Source: Trabulsiella odontotermitis
GTDB lineage: Bacteria; Pseudomonadota; Gammaproteobacteria; Enterobacterales; Enterobacteriaceae
Direction of reading: 5' to 3'
Length of the DNA: 64,000 bases
Assembly (NCBI RefSeq): GCF_030053895.1
Contig: NZ_CP125781.1
Coordinates: 496,001 to 560,000, forward strand
Shown here piece after piece: positions 25,275-35,185 of the stretch (position 1 is the stretch's first letter; each line of letters starts with the position of its first letter). Position numbers and translations under genes: made by a program. Under the pieces are notes generated by a model. It saw nothing but the letters and a program-made list of their open reading frames with translations, was not told the DNA's origin and ran no database searches.

Positions 25275-26099
25275 TTAACGCTCTTGCGTCGGGCAACTGG
25301 TGTTCTCGTCATACAGCCACGGCCCGGCGTAGTGCGCCAGCGAGTGCTGATAGCTGACCCACTGTTCATCCACCTGGCGGTGCATCACGCACGACGACGG
25401 CGACATGTCGTAATACGGGCGCGTGTCTTCATGGTGGAACGGCACCTGATGGACGGTGGCGGGCACGGTGGCAATCGTCGCCTGACGGTATTGCGTCAGG
25501 GTCAGGTTATGGTTATGACCGCAGAAGATGCGCACCAGCGACGGGAAACGCTCCACCAGCGCCAGCAGGCGATGGCCGTTTTCACAGGCAATAGGGTCCA
25601 TCTGGGCGTTACCCAGCGGCAGCGGTGGGTGATGCATAAACACGGCAGCAGGTTTGTCGCCGCCTTCAAACAACTGCGCTTCCAGCCATTCGAGAGTCTC
25701 TTCCGTCAGCCAGCCTTTGGAATGACCCGGCAGGCTGGAATCGATAAACAACAGGCGGGTGGCGAAGTCATCTACCGCGTAGCGCATGTTCTGCGGATCA
25801 TTACCCAGTTGCGGGCACAGCGGTTGCAGATACTCCAGGAACAGAGCTTTGTCATCATGATTGCCGGGGATCAGCAACAGCGGATAATGCAGCGCGCCGA
25901 GCGTCTGGCGGGCGACAAGGTACTCTTCCGGGCGACCGCAGTTGACGATATCGCCGCTGACGACGACCGCGTCCGGGCGTTCACGCAGGGCGTTGAGCTG
26001 CGCCACCACGTCGGCATTACCGGCGTTGACGTCGATAAAACCATACAGTTTCTGGCCCTGGCTACGGAAATGGGTATCGGAAATATGCGCTAACAGCAT
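25275..26099 (-). CDS. gpdQ: Glycerophosphodiesterase GpdQ (calcineurin-like metallophosphoesterase)
   Basis: Binuclear metal phosphodiesterase cleaving glycerophosphodiesters to glycerol-3-phosphate and an alcohol. ATG 26099 gives 274 residues (MLLAHISDTHFRSQG), the exact length of Klebsiella (Enterobacter) aerogenes GpdQ, and I recall near-identity over long stretches. Metal ligands: Asp8 and His10 in DTH, Asp in VVVSGDIVN, Asn in PGNHDD, His in MHHPP, and the two His of CGHNH. It lies inside an ABC operon, between a permease and the ATPase. It has no signal peptide, so it acts on imported diesters in the cytoplasm. The open frame upstream (to 26417) overlaps the permease and is not coding. 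Confidence 0.94.
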   Translation of the reverse strand: MLLAHISDTHFRSQGQKLYGFIDVNAGNADVVAQLNALRERPDAVVVSGDIVNCGRPEEYLVARQTLGALHYPLLLIPGNHDDKALFLEYLQPLCPQLGNDPQNMRYAVDDFATRLLFIDSSLPGHSKGWLTEETLEWLEAQLFEGGDKPAAVFMHHPPLPLGNAQMDPIACENGHRLLALVERFPSLVRIFCGHNHNLTLTQYRQATIATVPATVHQVPFHHEDTRPYYDMSPSSCVMHRQVDEQWVSYQHSLAHYAGPWLYDENTSCPTQER

Positions 26100-26110
26100 G
26101 AAAAAACTCC

Positions 26111-26998
26111 TTATTTTATGCCTGAAAAACCGAAGCTTCGCAGGAACTGTTTCTGAAATGCGATAAAAGCGATCATCAGCGGCAAGCAGACCATCAGCGT
26201 CCCGGCGCCGATCATTCCCCACTGCCCGCCGGATTCTGCGCCCATGGCGAAGGAAACCAGTCCGACGGTTAACACCTGTTTGTCCGGATCGTTGAGCATC
26301 ATCAACGGCCACAAATATTCGTTCCAGTGATAGGTAATGCTCACGGTGGCGAAGGCCAGCACCGACGGCCACGACATCGGCAGCAGCACGCGATACAGCA
26401 CCTGCCACCAGCGGCATCCCTCCATCAGCGCCGCTTCTTCCAGCTCTTTCGGAATGGCGAGGAACGCCTGACGCATCAGGAACACGCCAAACGCCGATGC
26501 GAAATAGGGCATCATCACGCCAGTCAATGTATTGAGCAGCCCGAAGGTTTTCAGCGTCATCATGTTCGGCACCATCATCACCACCGGCATGATCATCAGT
26601 TGCACGAGAAACAGCAGGAACAGCGTCTGTTTGCCGCGAAACTCATGGCAGGCAAAGACGTACCCGGCGGTGGTGATGGTCAGTAATTGCACGGCAAAGG
26701 TGCCGAACGCGAAGATAAGGGTGTTGGCGTACAGGCTCAGCCAGTTTGCGCTGTCCCAGGCATCGCTGAAGTTGTCGAGGGTCAGCGGGAAACGCGGCAG
26801 CACCGAGGCCATTCCCTCGCCAAAGGTGCTGGCGCTAAAGGCCGACGACAGCATCCACAGGAACGGGCTTATCCACAGCAGCGCCATGCAACTCATCAGC
26901 ACGCTGAGGGTGACGCTTTTCGAACGGCGCAGACGCAACCACAGCGGGCGCGAGGCGTTTTGCGTGCGGGTGATGGCTGGCGAGATCTCAACGCTCAT
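26111..26998 (-). CDS. ABC transporter permease 2 (UgpE/MalG-like)
   Basis: Inner-membrane permease of the operon. It has 295 residues from ATG 26998 (MSVEISPAITRTQN); a GTG three codons earlier (27007) is an alternative and also overlaps the upstream permease. Six hydrophobic segments follow a cytoplasmic N-terminus. The EAA loop reads ELEEAALMEGCRWWQVLYRVLLP, contacting the ATPase. It overlaps the end of permease 1 and is 11 bases before gpdQ, so the genes are co-translated. Confidence 0.9.
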   Translation of the reverse strand: MSVEISPAITRTQNASRPLWLRLRRSKSVTLSVLMSCMALLWISPFLWMLSSAFSASTFGEGMASVLPRFPLTLDNFSDAWDSANWLSLYANTLIFAFGTFAVQLLTITTAGYVFACHEFRGKQTLFLLFLVQLMIMPVVMMVPNMMTLKTFGLLNTLTGVMMPYFASAFGVFLMRQAFLAIPKELEEAALMEGCRWWQVLYRVLLPMSWPSVLAFATVSITYHWNEYLWPLMMLNDPDKQVLTVGLVSFAMGAESGGQWGMIGAGTLMVCLPLMIAFIAFQKQFLRSFGFSGIK

Positions 26999-27869
26999 GG
27001 TGCGCACCTCGTTCCAGTAATTTCAGGTTAATGAAGGAGAAAGCAAACAGCCCAGCCAGCGTCAGGAACGTGGCGGCGGAGGCTTTGCCGAGATCGTGGG
27101 TATCCCACGCCAGATTCTGGATGTAATAGAGCAGCACGCTGGTGGCGTTGTCCGGCCCGCCGCGCGTCATCACCGCGACATGGTCAATCTGCGTAATGGA
27201 GTAGATGAGTGCCGTGGTAACCACAAAACTCAGCGTCGGGCGCAGCAACGGCAGCGTCACTTTGAAAAAGATCTGCGTCGGTGTGGCACCTTCCATCATC
27301 GCCGCTTCGCGCGCCGAAACCGGAATGCTCTGCAACCCGGCGAGGAAAAATAGCATGTAATAGCCGGCGAATTTCCACACACCAATCAGCGCCAGTGCAT
27401 ACAGCGCGCTGTTGCTGCGACCAAGCCAGTTGTTGTTCATCGGCCCGAACAGCTTCGCCAGATAGTAATCCAGCATCCCCATGCCAGGCATAAAGATGAA
27501 CAGCCACAGCGCCGCAGCGCTGACCATCGGGATAATCATTGGAAAGAAGAAGGCAGTACGTAGCCAGCGGTTAACGCGGTGGTTTTCCCACAACGCGACG
27601 GCCAACAGCAACGCCAGCGCCACGCCGGGCACCACCGTCAGCAGGATATAAATCAGGTTGTTCACCAGCGACTGCCAGAAGACGGCGTCTTCAAACAGGC
27701 GGATGAAATTGCCCAGGCCGACGTACGGTGCCGCGTCGCCCGCCATGCGGGTATCGAACAGGCTGTCGTACACCGAACGCACCAGCGGAAAATAGGTAAA
27801 CAGCAGTAAAAACAGCAGGGAAGGCGACAGAATAAGCCAGGGAAGCCAGGTTTTTTTCGTCATCATCAT
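26988..27869 (-). CDS. ABC transporter permease 1 (UgpA/MalF-like)
   Basis: First gene of the glycerophosphodiester-type ABC operon. The 293-residue product starts MMMTKKTWLPWLILSPSLLF and has six hydrophobic segments. Its EAA loop is SAREAAMMEGATPTQIFFKVTLP, and VAVMTRGGPDNAT is the usual late motif of UgpA-like permeases. Three consecutive ATG codons leave the exact start open by two residues. The operon order is permease 1 - permease 2 - gpdQ - ATPase - binding protein. The 128 bases upstream (27870-27997) should carry the promoter; I see no firm hexamers. Confidence 0.9.
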   Translation of the reverse strand: MMMTKKTWLPWLILSPSLLFLLLFTYFPLVRSVYDSLFDTRMAGDAAPYVGLGNFIRLFEDAVFWQSLVNNLIYILLTVVPGVALALLLAVALWENHRVNRWLRTAFFFPMIIPMVSAAALWLFIFMPGMGMLDYYLAKLFGPMNNNWLGRSNSALYALALIGVWKFAGYYMLFFLAGLQSIPVSAREAAMMEGATPTQIFFKVTLPLLRPTLSFVVTTALIYSITQIDHVAVMTRGGPDNATSVLLYYIQNLAWDTHDLGKASAATFLTLAGLFAFSFINLKLLERGAHHER

Positions 27870-27966
27870 CGGGCTCGCTAAGGCGTTTCAAAGCGACCCA
27901 GTCTGGAAAAGATTTACTGCAAATGAATGGCGGTAAGATGATGATTTTATGAACAGGACGATTTTT

Positions 27967-27990
27967 GGCCCTCTCAGGGGATAGAGGGCC
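27967..27990. other. Hairpin between ahr and the ABC operon
   Basis: Eight-bp arms GGCCCTCT/AGAGGGCC just after the ahr stop. The T-run lies on the wrong side for a minus-strand terminator, so it may instead be an mRNA 3'-end stabiliser or part of the operon's upstream region. Confidence 0.4.
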
Positions 27991-27997
27991 GGAGGGA

Positions 27998-29020
27998 TCA
28001 GAAATCCGCTTTCAGCACCACGCGATAGCGCGCTTTGCCATCACGAAGGTGTTGCAGGGCGTCGTTGATTTTAGACATCGGGAACAGTTGCGTCGTTGGT
28101 GTCACGCCGCTGCGCCCGGCAAACTTCATCAGCTTACGCAGTTCGGACGGGTTGCCCGTCGCCGAACCGGAGACGCTGCGATCGCCCGCAATCAGCGTAA
28201 ACGCCGGAACCGACAGCGGTTTGAGCACCGCGCCGACGGTATGGAAATTGCCGCCATAGGTCAGCGCTTCGAAGTACGGCTGCCAGTCGAGGTCAACGTT
28301 GACGGTATTGATGATCAGATCATACTGACCCGCCAGCGCCTGTAACGCGGCCGCATCACGGCTGTTGACCACCTTATCGGCCCCCATCGCGCGCACTTCC
28401 TGCTCTTTCGCCGGATTTGAGCTGAACGCCGTCACTTCCGCGCCCATAGCATGCAGCAGTTTAATGGCGATATGGCCCAGCCCGCCGATACCGATCACCC
28501 CCACGCGGCTGGTGGCTGTGACGTGATGCATCAGCAGCGGTTTAAAGACAGTGATACCGCCGCACAGCATCGGCCCGGCGCTTTCGATATCAATGTTTTC
28601 CGGCAGCGGGATCACCCATTGCCAGTCAGCGCGCAGCTTATCGGCAAAACCACCACGATTGATGATGGTCGGCACCGCGCCTTCCAGGCAGTTGATTTGA
28701 TTACCGCTGATACAGGCATCGCAATGACCACAGCTACGCGCCGTCCAGCCCACGCCCACGCGCTGCCCGACTTTCAGCCCTTTACCCTGCGCCGCGCTGC
28801 CGAGCGCCACTACGCGACCAATCACCTCGTGGCCCGCCACCAGCGGATACTGCGACATACCCCATTCGTTATCGATCATCGACAGATCCGAATGGCAGAT
28901 CCCGCAGTAATCCACCTGCACTTCCACATCTTCCGGCGTCAGTTCACCCGCGTCGTACTCCCACACTTCCAGATCGGCACCCGCTTGTTTCGCGGCATAG
29001 CTTTTTATAATCGTCATCAT
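27998..29020 (-). CDS. ahr: NADPH-dependent aldehyde reductase Ahr (YjgB), zinc MDR family
   Basis: Zinc alcohol dehydrogenase-type enzyme reducing a wide range of aldehydes. The 340-residue product closely follows E. coli Ahr: MDR catalytic zinc motif DYCGICHSDLSMID, GHEVIGRVV, structural zinc cysteines in RSCGHCDACISGNQINC, and the nucleotide fold GVIGIGGLGHIAIK. It is next to leuX as in E. coli, which anchors this block to the leuX region of that map. Two adjacent ATG codons leave the start open by one residue. Confidence 0.94.
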   Translation of the reverse strand: MMTIIKSYAAKQAGADLEVWEYDAGELTPEDVEVQVDYCGICHSDLSMIDNEWGMSQYPLVAGHEVIGRVVALGSAAQGKGLKVGQRVGVGWTARSCGHCDACISGNQINCLEGAVPTIINRGGFADKLRADWQWVIPLPENIDIESAGPMLCGGITVFKPLLMHHVTATSRVGVIGIGGLGHIAIKLLHAMGAEVTAFSSNPAKEQEVRAMGADKVVNSRDAAALQALAGQYDLIINTVNVDLDWQPYFEALTYGGNFHTVGAVLKPLSVPAFTLIAGDRSVSGSATGNPSELRKLMKFAGRSGVTPTTQLFPMSKINDALQHLRDGKARYRVVLKADF

Positions 29021-29238
29021 GCTTTCCCGTTGTTGGTGTTGAACAGGAAGTGTAGAGCAAGTGCGAAGCAGGCGCTTTGGCAGAAGGAGGCATGGGGGTA
29101 GGGTAAAAATGTGACTGCGCCAACGCTAACGTACTGAGGCGATGAATTTTTCATCACTTAACGGCGGGAAGCCGCATCGTCGCTTGCATGGGCGCGTGTG
29201 ACAGGTATAATCCATCACGTTTCCGCATCCCCTTCCGT

Positions 29239-29323
29239 GCCGGAGTGGCGAAATCGGTAGACGCAGTTGATTCAAAATCAACCGTAGAAATACGTGCCGG
29301 TTCGAGTCCGGCCTTCGGCACCA
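29239..29323 (+). tRNA. leuX: tRNA-Leu (CAA), leuX
   Basis: An 85-base class II tRNA with encoded CCA. The anticodon loop TTCAAAA gives anticodon CAA, there is a long variable arm (GTAGAAATAC region), and the T-arm reads GGTTCGAGTCC. leuX is a common integration site for genomic islands, and a P4-type integrase begins 199 bases downstream. Confidence 0.96.
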
Positions 29324-29336
29324 TCGGAACATCAAT

Positions 29337-29360
29337 AGACGTCAACGGACGTCTTTTTTT
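29337..29360 (+). terminator. leuX terminator
   Basis: AGACGTC/GACGTCT stem followed by seven T, 14 bases after the tRNA. Confidence 0.8.
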
Positions 29361-29521
29361 GTGCCTGAAATCCAGTATCCGCAAGGCTTTCCTCGCTTTT
29401 TCGCTCAACCTAAGTCAACCTGATTCAATCTACATCAACTTACTGATGCGGGTACAACTGCGGGTATATCCCGGTTCGATAATGTTTGTACCCACACAGG
29501 ACCCTTGAAAGGATACTCATC

Positions 29522-30781
29522 ATGGCTCTGAGTGATGTGAAGGTTCGTTCGGCTAAGCCTGAAGCAAAAGCCTATAAACTTACTGACGGTGAAGGCATGG
29601 TTTTGCTGGTTCACCCTAACGGTTCAAAATATTGGCGGCTTCGTTATCGTTTTGGTGGTAAGGAGAAGATGCTGGCGCTTGGGAAATACCCTGAGGTTTC
29701 GCTGGCGGATGCCAGGGCTCGCCGGGATGAGGCCCGTAAACTATTAGCTAATGGCGTCGATCCTAGTGAGAGCAAGAAAGCCGTTAAGGTAGAGCAGGAG
29801 CAAGAGGCGATAACGTTTGAAGTGGTCGCCAGAGACTGGCATGCCAGTAATCAGAAATGGTCTTCAGCGCATAGCGCTCGTGTATTAAAAAGTCTCGAAG
29901 ATAATCTCTTTGCTGTCATCGGTAAGCGGAACATTACGGAACTGAAGACACGAGATCTGCTTGTCCCCATCAAAGCGGTAGAGTCATCCGGGCGTCTTGA
30001 AGTCGCCGCTCGTTTACAGCAGCGGACTACTGCGATTATGCGCTTTGCCGTTCAGAGCGGATTAATCGACTACAACCCTGCGCAAGAAATTGCCGGTGCG
30101 GTTGCTACTGCTAAAAGACAGCATCGTGCGGCTCTGGAGCTTAATCGCATCCCTGAATTACTACGCCGCATTGATCATTACTCTGGCAGGCCGTTAACTC
30201 GACTGGCTGTAGAACTCACGTTGTTAGTTTTCATCCGTTCAAGCGAACTGCGCTTTGCCCGTTGGTCAGAAGTGGATTTTGAAACGGCCATGTGGACGAT
30301 TCCAGGTGAGCGTGAACCGCTGGAAGGTGTAAAGCATTCTCAGCGTGGTTCGAAGATGAAGACTCCTCATCTTGTTCCTTTGTCGCGGCAAGCCTTAGCC
30401 ATTCTGGAAAAGATCAAAAGCATGAATGGGAATCGAGAGCTGATTTTCGTAGGCGATCACGATCCGCGTAAGCCGATGAGTGAGAATACGGTGAACAAAG
30501 CTCTTCGAGTGATGGGCTATGACACAAAAACGGAAGTCTGTGGGCATGGGTTCAGGGCGATGGCGTGTAGTTCGCTGATTGAGTCGGGGCTGTGGTCGAG
30601 GGATGCGGTGGAGCGGCAGATGAGCCATCAGGAGCGTAGCTCTGTTCGGGCAGCTTACATCCATAAGGCGGAGCATTTGGGAGAGAGGAGGCTGATGCTG
30701 CAGTGGTGGGCGGATTATCTGGATGCGAACCGGGAGAAGGGGGTTAGCCCGTTTGATTTTGGAAAGGTAATTGCTAATTAG
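29522..30781 (+). CDS. P4-type tyrosine recombinase (island integrase)
   Basis: Site-specific integrase that inserts the island at the 3' end of leuX. ATG 29522 gives 419 residues beginning MALSDVKVRSAKPEAKAYKL, typical of the P4 integrase family with a DUF4102-type N-terminal domain (GEGMVLLVHPNGSKYWRLRY). Catalytic elements are the Arg in FIRSSELRFARW, HGFRAMACS, and a Tyr near AAYIHKAEHLGERR. The gene is oriented away from the tRNA, as usual. The tRNA, terminator and integrase mark the left island edge. Confidence 0.95.
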   Translation: MALSDVKVRSAKPEAKAYKLTDGEGMVLLVHPNGSKYWRLRYRFGGKEKMLALGKYPEVSLADARARRDEARKLLANGVDPSESKKAVKVEQEQEAITFEVVARDWHASNQKWSSAHSARVLKSLEDNLFAVIGKRNITELKTRDLLVPIKAVESSGRLEVAARLQQRTTAIMRFAVQSGLIDYNPAQEIAGAVATAKRQHRAALELNRIPELLRRIDHYSGRPLTRLAVELTLLVFIRSSELRFARWSEVDFETAMWTIPGEREPLEGVKHSQRGSKMKTPHLVPLSRQALAILEKIKSMNGNRELIFVGDHDPRKPMSENTVNKALRVMGYDTKTEVCGHGFRAMACSSLIESGLWSRDAVERQMSHQERSSVRAAYIHKAEHLGERRLMLQWWADYLDANREKGVSPFDFGKVIAN

Positions 30782-30916
30782 GCTCATATAGTGCCATTTT
30801 TTCGTTTGGCTTTATTGAAAAGCCTCACATAAATATTTTTCTTTACACTGGGTTATAAAGCCAGTGTAAATTGCTATGGATTAATTTTTATGGCTCCGAG
30901 CTCTTCTGAGGGTTTC

Positions 30917-32749
30917 ATGAACAGTTCTACTTTTACTCAAACAGCTGTCTCTATCTGGTTGGTCGCTGACCTCCTGCGTGGAAATTTTAGGCACGCCCAA
31001 TATGGACGCGTTATCCTGCCTTTTACATTGTTACGCCGCCTTGAGTGCATGCTAGCACCGACAAAAGATGATGTGGTTGCGGAAGCAGAAAAATTGAAAG
31101 TCGTCATATTATCGGAAGAAGAGCGAGAAAGGCATCTGTTACGTGCTACCAATGGGTTGCCGTACTTCAATACATCGCAGATGGATCTCAGCAAGATGGG
31201 ACCTGATGACATTAAGGCAAACCTCGAGAACTATGTTCAATCTTTCTCAGGGGATTTGCGTGAAATCTTTGAGCATTTCAGGTTTAGCGAGTTTATTGGC
31301 CTTCTAGATGATGTAGATCTTCTGTATAAAATCGTTAAGAAATTCGCTAACACTGACTTGAGCCCGAAAGTTATTTCTAACCACCAAATGGGGCTGGTGT
31401 TTGAAGAACTGATTCGGCGTTTTGCGGAGAGCTCTAACGAGACTGCTGGGGAGCACTTTACCCCACGTGATATTGTACGTTTAACCACTTCACTGGTATT
31501 GATCGAAGATGATGATGTGTTGTCAAAAGACGGCATCTTCCGCACAATTTATGACCCTACGGCCGGTACCGGCGGTTTCCTCTCTAGCGGTTTAGAATAC
31601 ATACATGAGCTAAACCCAAATGCCTTTATACGTGTTTTTGGCCAAGAGCTTAACCCAGAGTCTTACGCCATTTGTAAAGCCAATATGTTGATAAAAGGTC
31701 AGGATGTTAGCGGCATCAAGCTTGGCAACACGCTTTCTAACGATCAGCTTTCTTTTGATAAGTTTGACTACATGCTGTCCAACCCGCCTTTTGGTTTGGA
31801 TTGGAAAAAAATTGAAGTCGAGATTAACGACGAGCAGCGGCAAAAAGGCTTTAAAGGGCGGTTTGGCCCCGGCTTACCACGCGTGTCGGACGGCTCTCTA
31901 CTGTTTTTAATGCATTTGATCAGCAAAATGCACGATAGCGGTCAAGTCAAGGGACCTATGAGCAATCGCGGACGTATCGGGATTATCCTAAATGGTTCGC
32001 CATTGTCTACCGGTGGTGCAGGAAGCGGAGAGAGTGAAATTCGCCGTTATATTCTGGAAGCCGACTTGCTGGAAGGAATTATCGCACTGCCGACAGACAT
32101 GTTCTATAACACAGGCATAGCGACTTACGTCTGGATTCTGTCAAATGGGAAAACACTAGAGCGCAAAGGCAAAGTCCAACTGATTGACGCTACTAACCTG
32201 TGTGGCAAGATGCGTAAGTCTTTAGGTTCTAAGCGTAACCTTATGGATGAGGACGATATTAAACTAATCACTCGTATCTTTGCTGAGTTTGATGTTGTGG
32301 ATACGACCTCACTTGAACGCTATGGTCTTGAGAAAGTGACCGAGCAAAAATCCAATCGTGGGGGACACTCTGCCACTGCTAAAACTGAAGTGCCGAAGAC
32401 CCTTGCCAGCAAAATTTGTAACAATACAGATTTTGGCTACCGCCGTTTGACCATAGAACGTCCATTGCGTTTGTCTGCACAAGTGTCCGATGAAGCAATT
32501 GACACTTTACGCTTTGCACCCAAACCGTTTAATGCGCCGATGGAAAGTTTGTATAAAGAGTTCGCTGCACGGTGGCAAAACAATAACTACGGTGACTTTA
32601 TAGATATCGAAGTTGAAGCCCGTGCTATGCTCAGAGCTGAATTTGCTGGGTTGAAAGAGGGGCAAATTATAAACCTACTGGATAGCAGACTATGGTTGGC
32701 TCAACTTGCTTTGATGGAAAAGGCAGAGAAAATCCAGACGGAGTTATGA
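30917..32749 (+). pseudogene. Type I DNA methylase HsdM-like gene, 5' part, interrupted by IS
   Basis: N6-adenine methyltransferase of a type I restriction system. From ATG 30917 (after GAGGGT) there are 610 native codons, ending ...IQTEL exactly at the IS edge; the TGA used is the first three bases of the IS. It has an HsdM N-terminal helical domain, the SAM motif DPTAGTGGF, the catalytic motif NPPF (SNPPFGLDW) and GRIGIILNGSPLSTGG. Removing the IS and one copy of its 4-bp duplication joins it in frame to the 33966-35169 segment. An upstream ATG at 30890 lacks a ribosome site. No restriction (HsdR) gene is in the window. Confidence 0.88.
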
Positions 32750-32817
32750 CCTGCTCCCCGTTGATTAGTACACCCCGATGTTAGTAATGTCTTCATAAGC
32801 CACATGAGGACATCCCC

Positions 32818-33081
32818 ATGAAGAAGCGTTTTTCCGACGAACAGATCATCAGTATTCTCCGCGAAGCCGAAGCTGGGGTACCCGCCCGTGAACTCTGCCG
32901 CAAGCATGCCATTTCCGATGCCACGTTTTACACCTGGCGTAAGAAGTATGGCGGTATGGAGGTGCCTGAAGTTAAGCGCCTGAAGTCGCTTGAGGAAGAG
33001 AACGCCAGACTCAAGAAGCTGCTTGCCGAAGCCATGCTGGATAAAGAGGCGCTTCAGGTGGCTCTTGGGCGAAAGTACTGA
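32818..33081 (+). CDS. IS copy A OrfA (helix-turn-helix transposase subunit)
   Basis: The 87-residue DNA-binding subunit of an IS3-family transposase: MKKRFSDEQIISILREAEAG, an HTH around LCRKHAISDATFYTWRKKYGG, then a leucine-zipper-like EENARLKKLLAEAMLDKEAL. A full transposase would be made by programmed frameshifting into orfB, which follows directly. Here orfB is broken, so the copy is probably inactive without help. Confidence 0.92.
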   Translation: MKKRFSDEQIISILREAEAGVPARELCRKHAISDATFYTWRKKYGGMEVPEVKRLKSLEEENARLKKLLAEAMLDKEALQVALGRKY

Positions 33082-33104
33082 CGACAGACCAGAAGCGGGA
33101 AGCC

Positions 33105-33936
33105 GTGATGTTGATGTGTGATGCGACCGGTCTGTCGCAACGTCGTGCCTGCAGGCTTACAGGTTTATCCCTGTCGACCTGCCGCTATGAGGCTCACCGT
33201 CCGGCTGCTGATGCGCATTTATCAGGGCGCATCACTGAGCTGGCACTGGAGCGCAGGCGTTTTGGCTACCGTCGTATTTGGCAGTTGCTGCGCCGTGAAG
33301 GGCTTCATGTTAATCATAAGCGCGTGTACCGGCTTTATCACCTCAGTGGCCTGGGCGTAAAACGCAGAAGACGTCGTAAAGGGCTGGCAACAGAACGTCT
33401 GCCGCTGCTCCGTCGCGGCGCCCAATCTGACCTGGTCGATGGATTTCGTCATGGACGCACTTTCCACCGGTCGCAGGATCAAGTGTCTTACCTGCGTCGA
33501 TGATTTCACAAAGGAATGCCTGACGGTCACTGTTGCCTTTGGGATTTCAGGCGTTCAGGTCACGCGTATTCTGGACAGCATTGCACTGTTTCGAGGCTAT
33601 CCGGCGACGATAAGAACTGACCAGGGGCCGGAGTTCACTTGCCGTGCACTGGATCAATGGGCCTTTGAGCATGGTGTTGAGTTGCGCTTAATCCAGCCGG
33701 GCAAGCCAACGCAGAACGGATTTATTGAGAGCTTTAACGGACGATTTCGCGATGAATGTTTGAATGAGCACTGGTTCAGCGATATCGTTCATGCCAGGAA
33801 AATTATTAATGACTGGCGGCAGGATTATAACGAATGCCGCCCGCACTCCACGCTGAATTATCAGACACCGTCTGAATTTGCAGCGGGCTGGAGAAAGGGT
33901 CATTCTGAGAATGAAGATTCCGGCGTTACTAACTGA
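33105..33936 (+). pseudogene. IS copy A OrfB transposase, frameshifted
   Basis: DDE integrase-type transposase. The first frame (33105-33503) reads LSQRRACRLTGLSLSTCRYE to LPLLRRGAQSDL; the second (33439-33936) gives MDFVMDALSTGRRIKCLTCV to the DDE-region motifs RTDQGPEF and NGFIESFNGRFRDECLN. The frames change near 33405-33425, in line with one extra base within CGTCGCGGCGCCC. Coding continues cleanly on both sides, so this is either a recent inactivating change or a sequencing error. Confidence 0.85.
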
Positions 33937-33965
33937 GTGTTGTATCTAATCGTGGGGGCAGGTCA

Positions 33966-35169
33966 GTTACATTATAAAGCTGGCGGTAAGGAACTGGTTA
34001 GTAACAACTTTAATGAGTTTCAGCTGATTCTAAGGGATGCGATAAAAAATGCAGGCGTTAAGCTGAATACCAAAGAGAAAAAACAGTTTATCGACGCTAT
34101 CACCATGAAAAACCCTTCAGCAGAACCGGTGGTGAAAAAAATTCTGGAAGGTACTGCCAAGCCATTGTATGGAGTATTTTCATATCGTGGCAACTTGGTG
34201 GAATTTGAGCAGGATGGCGATCTGCGAGAAAGCGAAAATGTACCATTGAACCCTTTCATTGCTATTGATGACTTGGTAGAACATTACTTCGAAACCGAAA
34301 TTTTACCACATGCTGCAGATGCATGGATTAATGCTAACAAGCGAGATAATAAAGATTTTGATGTTGGAGTAGTTGGTTATGAGATTAACTTTCATTCCTT
34401 TTTCCAAAAGAATCATTCTAGAGATAAATTACTTCAAGGGCAGCAGATTCGTTTTAAAGATATTATTAGGTTAAGTGATGATGGGCTTTATGTTCTTGAA
34501 CCATATACAGGTAAAATAGCTGAGTTTTCCGGCTTAAACGAAAAGAGGAAAATGCTCAATCTATCTCGCTTTGATTTTCAAAACGAAACACTTCTTCCTG
34601 AGTTTTACAATATATTTTTACAGCAAGAAGAAGGCGTGGATTGGCTTGATAGTAATTTCAAAGCTATTAATGGGTTCTCAAGGAATGTATCTATGTCTAC
34701 ATGGTTAAACACTAGATTCTCTCTTCCTTCAATAGAAAGTCAGTCCAAATTGATAGAGTTTTGGAATAATTGTGAAGCCGTATTAACACGAGTATCTTTA
34801 CTTAAAAATTCCATATTTTCTGATTTTCAATCAGCTCAAGAGCAGTTACAACCATATTTGAGAGTTGCAAGTAGATATGAACAAGAATTTTCATTAATGT
34901 TACCAACTCCTTTAGCAATTCTCTGGGAGTTGGCTGAATCCAAGTTTAATGAAAGAGATCGATGCGACGCTTTTGTTAAATTTTTTGAATATCTGGGGGT
35001 GTACTTATTATCGGTTGCTTTTGGTCAAAATAAACCGCCAAAAGAAATGTTTTATAATAGAAAGAAAGAATTATTAAGTCTCACCATGGCTTTTGGATAT
35101 AACAGACTTAGTGATTATAAAGGCTTATTAGATCCTAATGATAATATAGCTAGGTTTATATGTCGTGAC
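33966..35169 (+). pseudogene. Methylase C-terminus fused to HsdS-like specificity region, truncated 3' part
   Basis: From 33970, 400 codons continue the interrupted methylase in frame. First comes the end of the HsdM-like region (PLYGVFSYRGNLVEFEQD, IDDLVEHYFETEILPHAADA, VGYEINFHSFFQK). Then an HsdS-like target-recognition stretch (QQIRFKDIIRLSDDGLYVLE ... LPEFYNIFL ... WLNTRFSLPSIESQSKLIEF), and last a helical region PTPLAILWELAESKFNERDR. The frame is cut at codon 400 by IS copy B. The intact gene would thus encode a methylase-specificity fusion of more than 1,000 residues. A+T content rises in the S-like part, a usual sign of an exchangeable recognition domain. Confidence 0.75.
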
Positions 35170-35185
35170 TGTAAGCACACCCGTT

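Larger units (their letters stand above)
32747..33965 (+). mobile_element. IS3-family element (IS407 group), copy A, with 4-bp target duplication
   Basis: A 1219-bp element with terminal repeats TGACCTGC(T/C)CCC at 32747 and, inverted, at 33965. Flanks on both sides are GTTA (32743-32746 and 33966-33969), a 4-bp duplication as expected for the IS407 group. It carries orfA and a frameshifted orfB. Inserted in the methylase gene, so a fairly recent event. Confidence 0.92.

Noticed and set aside
27967..27990. Terminator for ahr
   Set aside because: The hairpin is good, but the following bases on the minus strand are A-rich, not T-rich, so it was recorded only as a hairpin.
32818..33936. Naming the exact IS elements
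   Set aside because: Family and group can be seen from motifs and ends, but assigning an ISfinder name needs a database comparison.
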